A stretch of 64,000 nt of DNA. It comes from Candidatus Saccharimonadota bacterium (GTDB lineage Bacteria > Patescibacteriota > Saccharimonadia > Saccharimonadales > Saccharimonadaceae). This document shows, piece after piece, positions 8,204 to 16,932 of this stretch. Both the position numbers and the translations under genes were made by a program. Location: positions 248,001 through 312,000 of the forward strand of contig CAJPNK010000001.1 in NCBI GenBank assembly GCA_905372095.1, read 5' to 3'. The notes under the pieces are model-generated. The model saw only the letters and a program-made list of their open reading frames with translations, was not told the DNA's origin and ran no database searches. Numbering within the stretch: position 1 is the stretch's first letter; every line of letters starts with the position of its first letter.

Positions 8204-10726
8204 ATGCAGATACAAAAGCAACCGCCGCGTTTATCGCGCTACGCTAACATAGGTCGTAAGAAATCTCCAGTTCGTAAGGTTCATCGCCAGCCGACAGGTA
8301 AGTTCGGTAAACTAGTCGCTTGGTGGCAAGGATTGTCGCGCAAGCAGAAGGTTGCCGTTGTTGGCGGTCCTATTCTAGCAATTATGATTATCATACCAGT
8401 GGTAACATACATCATGCTGGCTAATGATATCCGCGACGTTGAACGTTTGATGAACCGTAATAATACCGGAATCGTTCTAAAAGACAGAAATGGTAAGACT
8501 TTTTATAGCATTGGTCGGGCCGAGAAACGCAATATCGTGAAACTCGACCAGATATCTGATCATATGAAGAATGCTTTGTTGGCGAGCGAGGATAAGGATT
8601 TTTATAAACATGGCGGATTTAATCTTTTTAGCATTGCTAGGGCGGCAGTGACGCGGCATGGCGGCGGCTCGACTATCACTCAGCAATTGGTTAAGAATAC
8701 CTTGCTAAGCGACGAGCATAGTTTGATGCGTAAATATCAAGAGTTCTTCATGTCGATTGCTGTCGAGCAAAACTATTCTAAAGACGAGATTCTCGACATG
8801 TATCTCAATTCGGTCTATTTTGGTGAAAACGCTTTTGGTATAGAGGATGCGGCTAAGACTTATTTCAATAAAACACCGAAAGAACTAACTCTGGCAGAAA
8901 GCGCTATGCTGGTTGGCGTATTGCCGGCACCGAGCAGCTACTCGCCGATTAGTGGCAGTGCTGAATATGCTAAAGAACGGCAAAAAACAGTGCTCAGTCG
9001 AATGGTAAAAGAGGGCTACGTCACCGAAGCGCAAAAAACAGAGGCCTTAGCCCAGCAATTGGCTTACGCGCCGCCGTCAACGCAGAATGATAGCGTGGCG
9101 CCGCATTTTGCTGAAATGGTGGTGGCTGAGCTCAGCGATAAATATAGCTCTAAAAAAGGCGGCTACGAAAAAGACGGTTACGAAAAAGTTATGCGTTCTG
9201 GCTATCAAGTCACAACGACGCTAGATATTGATATGCAGAATACCCTCAAAGACAACATTAACAAGCAAATGAGGCATATTAACCGAATGGGCGGCTCTAA
9301 TGCCAGCGGAGTTGTCGTTGATCCAACGACTGGTGAAGTTCGAGCTTTGGTTGGTAGCGCCGATTATAATAATGAAAAATGGGGCAAGGTTAACATGGTA
9401 ACTACTAGGCGCCAGCCAGGTTCTAGCTTCAAGCCGATTTATTACGCAGCAGCATTGGCAGACGGCGTGATTACGCCAGCGACTATTTTGCAAGATAAAG
9501 TTAAGGATTTTGGCGGCGGCTATGTGCCGCGCGATGCTGATAAAAACGAAGCTAGTCGCGGCGGTAGTGCTACGGTGCGCCAATCGCTTAACTGGTCGCT
9601 TAATATTCCAAGCGTTGAAGTGATGCAGAAGTATGGTATTTCTCGTTCGGTAACAGCTGCTAACAGTATGGGTATTTCCTCTATCAAGAAGGGCGATCAT
9701 GGCTTATCATTGGCACTTGGTTCAGCTGAGGCGTCTTTGCAAGATATGGTGCATGCCTATACCGCTTTCGCTAATAGCGGCAAGCAATATGATATTACTA
9801 AAATTACTCAGATTGACGATAAATACGCTAAAACAATCTACAAGCATGAAGGCAAATCCAAGCAGGTCATCAGCGCTCAAGGGGCTTATCTAATTTCAGA
9901 TATTCTTAGCGACAGGACAACTCGCGCACGCATCTTTGGTTCGTCAATTACGGTTAACGGCAATCATACTGTTGCTGTTAAAACTGGTACTACCAACGAC
10001 AACCGCGATGCTTGGACAATTGGCTATAATCCGCAATACGTTGTTGGTGTTTGGGTTGGCAATAATGATAACTCTGCTATGATTAGCGGTGGTAGCGACA
10101 TGGCTGGGCCGATTTGGAAGAGTACGATGACGTCGCTATTGTCAGGCAAGCCAGATGTTAAATTCACTTTGCCGAGCGGTATTGTTCAGCGCGCTGTCTG
10201 TAAAGACAAGGGCGGCTTGGCGGCGAAAGCTGGCGCTAATACTTATAATGAATACTTTATGAGCGGCGCTCTGCCGACTGAATCGTGTAATTCCGAGCCA
10301 GCTAAAGTATCTGTTTGCAACCTCTCTACCGGCAAGGTTGAAACTATCGACGATGACAAGTTTGATTCGACGAAATATTCAAAAGATACTGCTAATTGTA
10401 AGGCGCCGACGATTACCGTTTGCAACCTCTCTACCGGCAAGGTTGAAACTATCGACGAAGCTAGCTTTAACTCGACAAAATACTCGAAAGATACTGCTAA
10501 CTGTAAAAGCACAAATGCTAAAGTGGCAGCCTGCGACCTCAAGACAGGCTCAGTGGTTATGGTCGATAAAAGTAAAATCGACGGCGTGAACTACAGTAAA
10601 GATACTAGCAATTGTACGGCTGCTGGCGGAAACGATAATAGTGGCGGCAGCTCAGGCGATTCTGGCGGTAGCAATAATGGCGGCAATAATAGTAATAATC
10701 CTGGCGGTAACGCTACGTCGCCATAG
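8204..10726 (+). CDS. Class A penicillin-binding protein (PBP1A-like)
   Basis: About 840 residues: basic cytoplasmic N-terminus, one membrane helix (VAVVGGPILAIMIIIPVVTYIML), then a GT51 glycosyltransferase domain (ASEDKDFYKHGG, GGSTITQQLVKN, EILDMYLNSVYFGENAFG). The transpeptidase domain has the three serine motifs: SxxK in PGSSFKPIY, SxN in SLNIPS, and KTG in AVKTGTTNDNRD. It polymerises and cross-links peptidoglycan outside the membrane. The C-terminus carries three tandem Cys-containing repeats and a Gly/Asn/Ser-rich tail, unlike standard PBP1A. It sits between ruvC and ruvA. Its -10 box 8 bases before the ATG suggests a leaderless mRNA; a GTG at 8201 is an alternative start. Confidence 0.95.
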   Translation: MQIQKQPPRLSRYANIGRKKSPVRKVHRQPTGKFGKLVAWWQGLSRKQKVAVVGGPILAIMIIIPVVTYIMLANDIRDVERLMNRNNTGIVLKDRNGKTFYSIGRAEKRNIVKLDQISDHMKNALLASEDKDFYKHGGFNLFSIARAAVTRHGGGSTITQQLVKNTLLSDEHSLMRKYQEFFMSIAVEQNYSKDEILDMYLNSVYFGENAFGIEDAAKTYFNKTPKELTLAESAMLVGVLPAPSSYSPISGSAEYAKERQKTVLSRMVKEGYVTEAQKTEALAQQLAYAPPSTQNDSVAPHFAEMVVAELSDKYSSKKGGYEKDGYEKVMRSGYQVTTTLDIDMQNTLKDNINKQMRHINRMGGSNASGVVVDPTTGEVRALVGSADYNNEKWGKVNMVTTRRQPGSSFKPIYYAAALADGVITPATILQDKVKDFGGGYVPRDADKNEASRGGSATVRQSLNWSLNIPSVEVMQKYGISRSVTAANSMGISSIKKGDHGLSLALGSAEASLQDMVHAYTAFANSGKQYDITKITQIDDKYAKTIYKHEGKSKQVISAQGAYLISDILSDRTTRARIFGSSITVNGNHTVAVKTGTTNDNRDAWTIGYNPQYVVGVWVGNNDNSAMISGGSDMAGPIWKSTMTSLLSGKPDVKFTLPSGIVQRAVCKDKGGLAAKAGANTYNEYFMSGALPTESCNSEPAKVSVCNLSTGKVETIDDDKFDSTKYSKDTANCKAPTITVCNLSTGKVETIDEASFNSTKYSKDTANCKSTNAKVAACDLKTGSVVMVDKSKIDGVNYSKDTSNCTAAGGNDNSGGSSGDSGGSNNGGNNSNNPGGNATSP
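10313..10617 (+). repeat. Three tandem repeats in the PBP C-terminus
   Basis: Three units, about 105 bases apart for the first two, encode CNLSTGKVETID-x3-F-(D/N)STKYSKDTANC and a diverged third copy beginning CDLKTGSVVMVDKSK. The first 41 bases of copies 1 and 2 (10313-10353 and 10418-10458) are identical, showing recent duplication. Each unit has two cysteines and could form an intra-repeat disulfide. Confidence 0.9.
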
Positions 10727-10732
10727 CTGATT

Positions 10733-11311
10733 ATGATAGCTCATCTTTCTGGTGTAATCGCTGAAAAGTTTGGCGCGGGCAGCGTCGTGATTGACGTTCA
10801 CGGCGTCGGTTACGAAGTTAGCGTGTCGGCTGGTGATTTTGAGGCGGTGGCGCTGAATCAAGACGTCAAGTTTTATACCTACCACCATGTGCGCGAGCAG
10901 GCGGAAGAGCTGTTCGGTTTTTCTAGTTTGGCGGCAAAAAAACTGTTTGAAATGCTGATTACTGTTCAGGGCGTCGGTCCGAAAGCAGCGTTAGCAATTC
11001 TCAGCTTGGGCGATGCGGAACAGGTACGCAACGCCATTGCCAACGCTGACAGTGCTTTTGTGCAAAAAGCTGCTGGTATTGGCAAAAAAACTGCCGAGCG
11101 GGTGGTGGTTGATCTGAGCGATAAGGTTGGCTTGCCAGCGCATTACGGTCGAGCGGACACCCCGGTCCAGACTAAATTGAATACTTCTGACGAAGCTTTA
11201 GAAGCGCTGATGGCGCTAGGCTATACCTTGGCTGACGCCACTAAGGCTTTGGAAAATGTTGACACTAATTTACCGACGGCGCAGCGGGTGACGGAAGCAT
11301 TGAAGGGATAA
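10733..11311 (+). CDS. ruvA: Holliday junction branch migration protein RuvA
   Basis: A 192-residue RuvA. It has an N-terminal OB fold (MIAHLSGVIAEKFGAGSVVI), tandem helix-hairpin-helix motifs (LITVQGVGPKAALAIL and VQKAAGIGKKTAERVV), and a C-terminal domain III that contacts RuvB (EALEALMALGYTLADATKAL). It binds the junction and loads RuvB. It begins 6 bases after the penicillin-binding protein stop and 13 bases before ruvB, so it is probably in one operon with both. Confidence 0.96.
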   Translation: MIAHLSGVIAEKFGAGSVVIDVHGVGYEVSVSAGDFEAVALNQDVKFYTYHHVREQAEELFGFSSLAAKKLFEMLITVQGVGPKAALAILSLGDAEQVRNAIANADSAFVQKAAGIGKKTAERVVVDLSDKVGLPAHYGRADTPVQTKLNTSDEALEALMALGYTLADATKALENVDTNLPTAQRVTEALKG

Positions 11312-11324
11312 AACGGCTTAATTT

Positions 11325-12335
11325 ATGGCAATTCAAAGAATAGTCGACACTAGTCCGCACGATGATGACGCCGAGGAGCAGCGGATTGAAGTCAGTCTGC
11401 GTCCACAGAGTTTTAGCGAGTATGTTGGCCAGGAGCGGTTGAAACGTAATCTGCGGTTGGCGATTGAGGCGGCGAAGAAGCGTAGCGAGCCGCTGGATCA
11501 TGTGCTACTCTACGGCCCGCCAGGATTGGGCAAGACGACCATGGCGACGGTGATCGCTAACGAGATGGGCACGAATTTGCGCATTACCAGCGGCCCGGCC
11601 ATTGAAAAGGCGGGTGATTTGGCGTCAATTTTGACCAATTTGGCAGACGGCGATATTTTGTTCATTGATGAGATTCATCGGCTCGGCCGGGCGGTGGAAG
11701 AGATTTTATATTCGGCCATGGAAGATTTCAAGCTGGATATCGTCATCGGCAAAGGGCCGGCAGCTCGGTCAATTCGGCTGGATCTGCCGCGGTTTACGGT
11801 GATTGGCGCGACGACGCGGACGGGTAGTCTGGCAGCCCCACTGCGCGATCGGTTTGGGCATATTTATCGATTGGAGTTTTATGAGCCAGAGGATATCGCT
11901 AAAATCGTGACGCGGAGCGCAGCCATTTTGGAATCGTCGATTCGGCATGAAGCGGCGAACCTGTTATCAACGCGGGCCCGCCTGACACCGCGCATCGCCA
12001 ATCGCCTGCTCAAACGCGTGCGCGACTATGCCGACGTCAATGGTGATGGCATAATTGATGTTAAAACGACAACGAGTGCGCTAGAAATGCTGGAAGTGGA
12101 CGAGCTGGGCTTGGATCCGGCTGACCGTAATTTACTGCAATCAATCCTGGAAAATTATGGCGATAATCCCGTGGGGCTAACGACCATTGCCGCCTTGACT
12201 GGCGATGAAGCAACGACGATTGAGGATTTCTATGAGCCGTATCTACTACAAATTGGCTTCATTGAACGCACGCCTCGCGGCCGCCGGGTAACGATTAAGG
12301 CGAAGCGGCATCTCGGCAATGCAGGGAATTTATAG
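11325..12335 (+). CDS. ruvB: Holliday junction helicase RuvB
   Basis: A 336-residue AAA+ ATPase with Walker A GPPGLGKTT (about residues 64-72), Walker B DILFIDEIHRLGR, sensor 1 GATTRTG and arginine finger region PLRDRFG. The C-terminal winged helix ends RRVTIKAKRHLG. It drives branch migration as a hexamer on RuvA-bound junctions. Codon use is more GC-rich than its neighbours (many CGG and GCG), a mild local change only. Confidence 0.97.
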   Translation: MAIQRIVDTSPHDDDAEEQRIEVSLRPQSFSEYVGQERLKRNLRLAIEAAKKRSEPLDHVLLYGPPGLGKTTMATVIANEMGTNLRITSGPAIEKAGDLASILTNLADGDILFIDEIHRLGRAVEEILYSAMEDFKLDIVIGKGPAARSIRLDLPRFTVIGATTRTGSLAAPLRDRFGHIYRLEFYEPEDIAKIVTRSAAILESSIRHEAANLLSTRARLTPRIANRLLKRVRDYADVNGDGIIDVKTTTSALEMLEVDELGLDPADRNLLQSILENYGDNPVGLTTIAALTGDEATTIEDFYEPYLLQIGFIERTPRGRRVTIKAKRHLGNAGNL

Positions 12336-12353
12336 TATACTACAAGTAGTATA
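12336..12353. repeat. Perfect 18-bp dyad TATACTAC-AA-GTAGTATA
   Basis: Begins immediately after the ruvB stop codon and ends 14 bases before the next ATG. The two arms also contain TATACT and TAGTATA -10-like sequences. It could be an operator for the next gene; it lacks a T tract, so it is not a standard terminator. Confidence 0.6.
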
Positions 12354-12367
12354 AACGAGGAGGTATC

Positions 12368-13141
12368 ATGGACGATGACGATAGCCGCAGACCAGTCGCT
12401 TACGACGCTGAAGGACGTCCGTTATACACAGCTTCACAGCAGCAAGAGCAGGCTACTGGCGCAGAATCGGCTGTGCAAACCAACCCAGTATCAGTCACCG
12501 ACTCTGGCAAGCAGGTTGTGCATGTAGCGCGCTCAACCGAGCCGATTCCGGTTCATATTTCCGAAGAGACCCGCCGCAAGCACGAGGAATCATGCCGCCT
12601 CTACCCGTGGCTTAATCTCAGCGAGCATGAATATGTCATTCAAATGATTCCGCGGCACAGCATTGGTATTTGGGGGCCGACATTTGCGATGATTCTTGCA
12701 ATTATTTTGGTGTCAGTTTTCATGTTTTGCTACCCTGATATTGCTAAGCCGATTGGCTTGGCGCAATCAATGTATCCGCAGGTTATTTTGATTTGCTTGA
12801 TGGTGATTATTTTATTTGGTATCGGTTTGTATATAGCGATTTGGGTATATATGCAAAATCGCTTTTTCTTGACTAACGAAAGTGTTATTCAAGAAATTCA
12901 AATAAGCTTGTTTTCAAAACGCGAACAAACAGTTAGCCTGATGAATATCGAGGACTCTAGCTACTCGCAAAAAGGTATTCTACAAACTTTATTTAATTAC
13001 GGCTCGATTCGGTTAAGTACCGAGGGCGACGAAACGACCTATCGCTTTAGCTATGTTGCTGATCCAAAAAACCAAGTAGCGGTTCTTAATAATGCTGTTG
13101 AGGCGTTCAAGAATGGCCGCCCAGTTACGAATGATGACTAG
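12368..13141 (+). CDS. Bacterial PH-domain (DUF304/YdbS-like) membrane protein
   Basis: 257 residues: an acidic, low-complexity cytoplasmic N-terminus (MDDDDSRRPVAYDAEGRPLY), two membrane helices (residues 101-120 and 137-160), and a C-terminal beta-rich bPH2-like domain (NRFFLTNESVIQEIQISLFSKREQ...). The FFLTNESVI segment is typical of DUF304 proteins. These act at the membrane, but precise roles are unknown. Ribosome site GAGGAGG lies 6 bases before the ATG, and an 18-bp dyad precedes it. Confidence 0.75.
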   Translation: MDDDDSRRPVAYDAEGRPLYTASQQQEQATGAESAVQTNPVSVTDSGKQVVHVARSTEPIPVHISEETRRKHEESCRLYPWLNLSEHEYVIQMIPRHSIGIWGPTFAMILAIILVSVFMFCYPDIAKPIGLAQSMYPQVILICLMVIILFGIGLYIAIWVYMQNRFFLTNESVIQEIQISLFSKREQTVSLMNIEDSSYSQKGILQTLFNYGSIRLSTEGDETTYRFSYVADPKNQVAVLNNAVEAFKNGRPVTNDD

Positions 13142-13145
13142 CTGA

Positions 13146-13544
13146 TTATTTCTTGTGATCGCGATTAGTCTTGGTGTAAGTATCTTCACGCTCCATTGAA
13201 CTGCGTAGCGTGTAGCCAGTGCATCGATTTTCGTTATTGCAACCTGTTGATTCGTAGACGTAGTTACTGCCGCTGTTGCCAAGTTTTTTACCTTTCGGAT
13301 CAGTGAAAAGAGCAGGGTCGACGGTGCGCAGCGTTTTGCTGTCAATCGAAGCCGGATAGTAGCCGTTTTTAGCGTAGAAATACTCTTCCAATCCGTAATA
13401 CATCGCGTTGATAGCGACTTTACGCTGATTGTCGCGAGCAGTGGCATCGATAGTTGCTTTTTCATTAAAAAATAGCCAGCTGCCAACTCCAAGTAAAACT
13501 ATCACCAGTAAAAGTTCAATAACTGTGAAGCCGTTTTGTTTCAT
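13146..13544 (-). CDS. Type IV pilin-like prepilin
   Basis: 132 residues beginning MKQNGFTVIELLLVIVLLGV, the classic type III signal: short basic leader, Gly-Phe cleavage site, Glu at mature position 5, then the hydrophobic pilin helix. The globular part has two cysteines (STGCNNENRCTGYTL) that likely form the C-terminal D-region disulfide. It needs a prepilin peptidase, not found in this window, and would be assembled by the PilBCMNO machinery at 16.3-21.6 kb. The start is chosen because TATAAT (complement of 13552-13557) lies 7 bases upstream; an upstream ATG at 13577 would place residues before the leader. Confidence 0.9.
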   Translation of the reverse strand: MKQNGFTVIELLLVIVLLGVGSWLFFNEKATIDATARDNQRKVAINAMYYGLEEYFYAKNGYYPASIDSKTLRTVDPALFTDPKGKKLGNSGSNYVYESTGCNNENRCTGYTLRSSMEREDTYTKTNRDHKK

Positions 13545-13578
13545 ACTTACCATTATACCAAAAACTGCGTCGCTCATG

Positions 13579-13584
13579 TATAAT
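13579..13584 (+). promoter_or_regulatory. -10 box of recA
   Basis: TATAAT followed by a 27-base leader with ribosome site AAGGGGAG before the recA ATG. It overlaps the divergent pilin promoter region. No LexA-type box is recognisable. Confidence 0.55.
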
Positions 13585-13611
13585 TAAAGATATCAGCAAG
13601 AAAGGGGAGAT

Positions 13612-14655
13612 ATGGCGAAGAAAAGCGAACCAAAAACATCTGCAGATAAGCCAGCGGCTGACGACGGCAAGTTAAAGGCGTTGGGTTTGGCGATGGAGCA
13701 GATTACCAAGCAGTTTGGCGACGGCTCAATCATGAAGCTAGGAGAGGCTAAAAAAGTTGATGTCGAGCTATTGCCAAGTGGTAGTCTGAGCTTAGATTTG
13801 GCGCTGGGCGGCGGTTATCCGAAAGGTCGAATTATCGAGATTTATGGTCCAGAATCAAGTGGTAAGACAACCTTGACGCTGCATGCTATCGCCGAAATGC
13901 AAAAACAAGGCGGGACGGCAGCCTTTATTGATGCCGAGCATGCGCTTGATCCAGCATATGCTAAACGGCTTGGCGTTGACACTGATAATTTGCTAGTATC
14001 GCAGCCCGACAACGGCGAGCAAGCGCTGGAAATCGTCGAAACGCTTGTGCGCTCAAATGCCGTTGACCTAATAGTAGTTGATTCGGTAGCAGCGTTGGTG
14101 CCGCAAGCTGAAATCGACGGTGATATGGGTGATTCGCACATGGGTTTGCAAGCGCGATTAATGAGCCAAGCACTACGTAAACTAACTGGTATTATTAACA
14201 AGTCGAAGGCTACAGTAATCTTCATCAATCAAATCCGCATGAAAATCGGTGTGATGTTCGGCAACCCCGAGACAACTACTGGCGGTAATGCGCTTAAGTT
14301 TTACGCATCGGTGCGAGCAGACATTCGCCGAATTGGGCAAATCAAGGACGGTGATGAAATTCGCGGTAATCGCACGCGCGTCAAAATTGTTAAGAACAAA
14401 ATTGCGCCGCCATTCCGCACAGCCGAGTTTGATATCATGTATAATGAAGGTATCAGCAAGACGGGCGATGTTGTCGATCTGGGTGTTCAGTACGGAATCT
14501 TGAGCAAATCTGGAGCATTTTATAAGTATAATGATGCAACGATCGGCCAAGGCCGCGAAGCTACTAAAAGATACTTGAAAGAAAATCCAGAAGTCCTGGC
14601 TGAGATTGACGCTAAAGTTCGCGAAAAAGTTGCCGAACCAGAACCGAAAGATTAG
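13612..14655 (+). CDS. recA: Recombinase RecA
   Basis: A 347-residue RecA. The motifs are Walker A GPESSGKTT (about residues 78-86), IDAEHALDPAYA, Walker B LIVVDSVAALVP, loop 2 region NQIRMKIGVMFGNPETTTGG, and an acidic C-terminus. It catalyses strand exchange in recombination repair and in integration of DNA taken up by competence. recX lies 140 bases downstream. No intein and no frameshift are seen. Confidence 0.98.
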   Translation: MAKKSEPKTSADKPAADDGKLKALGLAMEQITKQFGDGSIMKLGEAKKVDVELLPSGSLSLDLALGGGYPKGRIIEIYGPESSGKTTLTLHAIAEMQKQGGTAAFIDAEHALDPAYAKRLGVDTDNLLVSQPDNGEQALEIVETLVRSNAVDLIVVDSVAALVPQAEIDGDMGDSHMGLQARLMSQALRKLTGIINKSKATVIFINQIRMKIGVMFGNPETTTGGNALKFYASVRADIRRIGQIKDGDEIRGNRTRVKIVKNKIAPPFRTAEFDIMYNEGISKTGDVVDLGVQYGILSKSGAFYKYNDATIGQGREATKRYLKENPEVLAEIDAKVREKVAEPEPKD

Positions 14656-14783
14656 AAGTAAAAAGAAAATAGCCCGCTAGAAGTATATTCGAGCTAAGTT
14701 TAGTGGTGTGGTGTCTTTGAATACTCTGATAATTTATGCGAACTATAGTAGCTTGCTAGTCGGTAAATGGCCGCTTTTTCAGC

Positions 14784-14789
14784 TATAAT
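14784..14789 (+). promoter_or_regulatory. -10 box of recX
   Basis: TATAAT six bases before the recX ATG, so the mRNA probably starts at or next to the start codon. The 140 bases between recA and recX contain no other recognisable signal. Confidence 0.55.
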
Positions 14790-14795
14790 AATGAT

Positions 14796-15470
14796 ATGGC
14801 CCAGCAGCAAGAACGATATACTGTGACGGCGCTTTCGCCGCAAATCCGCGATTTGGATCGCGTCAATGTGTATATTGATGGCAAATATGATTTTAGCCTG
14901 GATATTTCGCAGGTTGTTGATCTTGGAATTAAGGCTGGCCAGGTTTTATCGAAAGAGGAGTTAGCTAATCTCAAGCAAGAGAGTGAATTCGGCAAAGTAT
15001 ATGCCCGAGCACTTGAGTATGTATTGATGCGGCCGCGCAGTAGCAGCGAAGTGCGCGATTATCTTTACCGCAAAACATTGGCTCGTAAATATAAAAATAG
15101 AAAAACTGGTAAGTTAGCGGAAAAACCAGGTGTCGCTAAAACTGTGGCGGAGCGTGTTTTTGCGAAGTTGCAAGCGCGCGGTTATATTGACGATCAGAAA
15201 TTTGCTAACTGGTGGGTTGAAAATCGATACCAAGCTAAGGGCGTATCAATGCGAAAGCTGCGTAGCGAATTGGCGACAAAAGGTATAGCACAAACAATCA
15301 TTGATTCGGTAATCGCAGATTCGTCGCGTAGTGATATCGACGAGCTGGCTAAAGTTATTGCTAAAAAACGCCGGCGTTACTCTGATGAGCAAAAGTTTAT
15401 GCAATATCTAGCGCGCCAGGGGTTTAGCTTCGATGATATCAAAACTGCTTTGCGCCGAGAAGATTGCTAA
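14796..15470 (+). CDS. recX: Regulatory protein RecX
   Basis: A 224-residue RecX-family protein: N-terminal beta region (LSPQIRDLDRVNVYIDGKYDFSL) typical of Firmicutes-type long RecX, then three-helix repeats (YALEYVLMRPRSSSEVRDYL, YIDDQKFANWWVENRY, GFSFDDIKTALRRE). It binds RecA filaments and limits or modulates their activity. Its stop codon overlaps by four bases with the stop of the convergent PRC-barrel gene. Confidence 0.9.
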   Translation: MAQQQERYTVTALSPQIRDLDRVNVYIDGKYDFSLDISQVVDLGIKAGQVLSKEELANLKQESEFGKVYARALEYVLMRPRSSSEVRDYLYRKTLARKYKNRKTGKLAEKPGVAKTVAERVFAKLQARGYIDDQKFANWWVENRYQAKGVSMRKLRSELATKGIAQTIIDSVIADSSRSDIDELAKVIAKKRRRYSDEQKFMQYLARQGFSFDDIKTALRREDC

Positions 15471-16045
15471 TCAATATCCGAATTCTGTCGAGCTTGCTTT
15501 GGTTTGCGGAACGGATTGATATAGCTACCGACTACTTCATGAAGTTCTGGCTCAGGGGCTTTAGCTTGGGAATGAACGACAATTGAATCGTTATTAATCT
15601 CGATAATCTGGCTGCGATGTACCAAAATCTCAGTATCATTGAAACTACGCAGTAGCGGCCGCTTGACCGACAGTTGCATAATGAGAAACTGCGTGGTATC
15701 TATTGTGAAATCGATGACTTTACCAAGTTTATGGCGTTTTTCATCAAGTACCAGTTTGCCGATGATATCAAACTTTAGCTGGTAGACGTCGTTGACGCGC
15801 ACAACGTCGGTCGGAGCTATGAATTGGTCGATGTCGTCGACAATGAAGCCCATATTGCTCAGTTCGCGGACATCGCTAAGCAACATCAGCGCGGGGTGTT
15901 GCTGAATTAGTGGCCCTGACACTTCGAAGGCGATAATTTGCAGATTGGCGGGATTAATGATTGCGCGGGTTGTGCGCGCTACCTTGCCGCCAGTTTGAAT
16001 GCTGAATATTTCTGCATTGAGTACCGCTGAACCGAGTAAAATCAT
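15467..16045 (-). CDS. PRC-barrel domain protein at the end of the pilus operon
   Basis: 192 residues with two PRC-barrel-like halves: MILLGSAVLNAEIFSIQTGG at the start, and YQLKFDIIGKLVLDEKRHKLGKV near residues 88-110. The C-terminal tail is polar. PRC-barrels are small beta domains used for RNA or protein binding; the best-known member is RimM. It is the last gene of the - strand pilus cluster, 3 bases after the 91-residue gene, so it is probably co-transcribed. Its link to pilus function is by position only. Confidence 0.7.
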   Translation of the reverse strand: MILLGSAVLNAEIFSIQTGGKVARTTRAIINPANLQIIAFEVSGPLIQQHPALMLLSDVRELSNMGFIVDDIDQFIAPTDVVRVNDVYQLKFDIIGKLVLDEKRHKLGKVIDFTIDTTQFLIMQLSVKRPLLRSFNDTEILVHRSQIIEINNDSIVVHSQAKAPEPELHEVVGSYINPFRKPKQARQNSDID

Positions 16046-16048
16046 AGA

Positions 16049-16324
16049 CTAAAACGGGTTTGTCCTATCGTTGGCTGGCGGCGGCGTGCTCGGTGCGTTG
16101 CCAGCTGATTTTAGCTTGCGGATGCGTTTGATGGTAGTATCATCAAAACTAGCGGAGGTGCTAGCTTGCGGTTCTTCTGCTGGCGTAGTGAGTGTTTGGT
16201 AGAGTAGGATGGTAGCAACTGACAATCCGCCGGCAGCTAACATGAAAAACAATAAAAAGTGATACCGGCCAAAGAATTTAGCTGTCTTTGCGCCAAGAAT
16301 GCGAAATGCGTCTGAGACTTCCAT
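16049..16324 (-). CDS. Small single-pass membrane protein in the pilus operon
   Basis: 91 residues with one membrane helix (HFLLFFMLAAGGLSVATILLY, residues 22-42), a short cytoplasmic N-terminus and a Ser/Pro-rich exterior tail ending NDRTNPF. Its start codon overlaps the pilO stop (shared base at 16324). By position it could be a PilP-like or accessory alignment-complex component, but no lipobox or homology is visible. Confidence 0.65.
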   Translation of the reverse strand: MEVSDAFRILGAKTAKFFGRYHFLLFFMLAAGGLSVATILLYQTLTTPAEEPQASTSASFDDTTIKRIRKLKSAGNAPSTPPPANDRTNPF

Positions 16325-16932
16325 TATTTTGTATATACCTCCAGAGTTAGTGCGCTAACTGTGATGCCGTTGTTGTCGTCTTTGGCTAAGGCTAGGTTAG
16401 AAATTTGCATCCGGAAAAGCCCTTGTTCTAAAGAGCGCAAGAAAATGTATGCTTGCTCATAGGATACCGGATTACTCAAGTTAACGGTAGCGGTAACCGA
16501 TTTGAAGCCGTCTGGCGCCGGTTTTTTAGTGTTCTTGGCGGTGCTAGACGACGATGAGCTTGATGAGCTGCTGGATTTGCTTTCATTTGCTGAAAAATCG
16601 ATTGAAGCGATTTTAATACCAGCGCTATTTGCGTGATTTTCGATGTCGCTGACAATTTGATCTTGATAATGATATTTCTTGCTGGTTGAAACAATTTGTT
16701 CAGCGCGTTTTACGTCGCTTTTGCTATTGTCTAGTTTCGATTTGAGGCTTGAAAGGGCTTGTAATTCGTTGCTAGAGGCTTGTGCTTCGGTATTGAGTTT
16801 GCGGGTTTCTTCTGCATATTTAACAATCTCTTGGTGTCCGAAGACGAAACTGCCTGCGCCCGCCGCCGCAATAACTAGTAGGCTCACGATAAGCAAAATG
16901 CGGAATGTAGTTGGTTTTAGAACGAATTTCAT
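16324..16932 (-). CDS. pilO: Type IV pilus alignment protein PilO-like
   Basis: 202 residues: N-terminal membrane helix (FRILLIVSLLVIAAAGAGSFVFG), coiled coil (residues 35-75), and a ferredoxin-like C-terminal half (YEQAYIFLRSLEQGLFRMQISNLAL). A run of more than ten serines sits near residue 120 between the coil and the globular domain. PilO pairs with PilN and links PilM to the envelope. It overlaps pilN by 4 bases. Confidence 0.85.
   Translation of the reverse strand: MKFVLKPTTFRILLIVSLLVIAAAGAGSFVFGHQEIVKYAEETRKLNTEAQASSNELQALSSLKSKLDNSKSDVKRAEQIVSTSKKYHYQDQIVSDIENHANSAGIKIASIDFSANESKSSSSSSSSSSSTAKNTKKPAPDGFKSVTATVNLSNPVSYEQAYIFLRSLEQGLFRMQISNLALAKDDNNGITVSALTLEVYTK

Noticed and set aside
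13541..13612. SOS (LexA) box upstream of recA
   Set aside because: No sequence close to the Gram-positive or Gram-negative consensus boxes was visible in the recA-pilin intergenic region.
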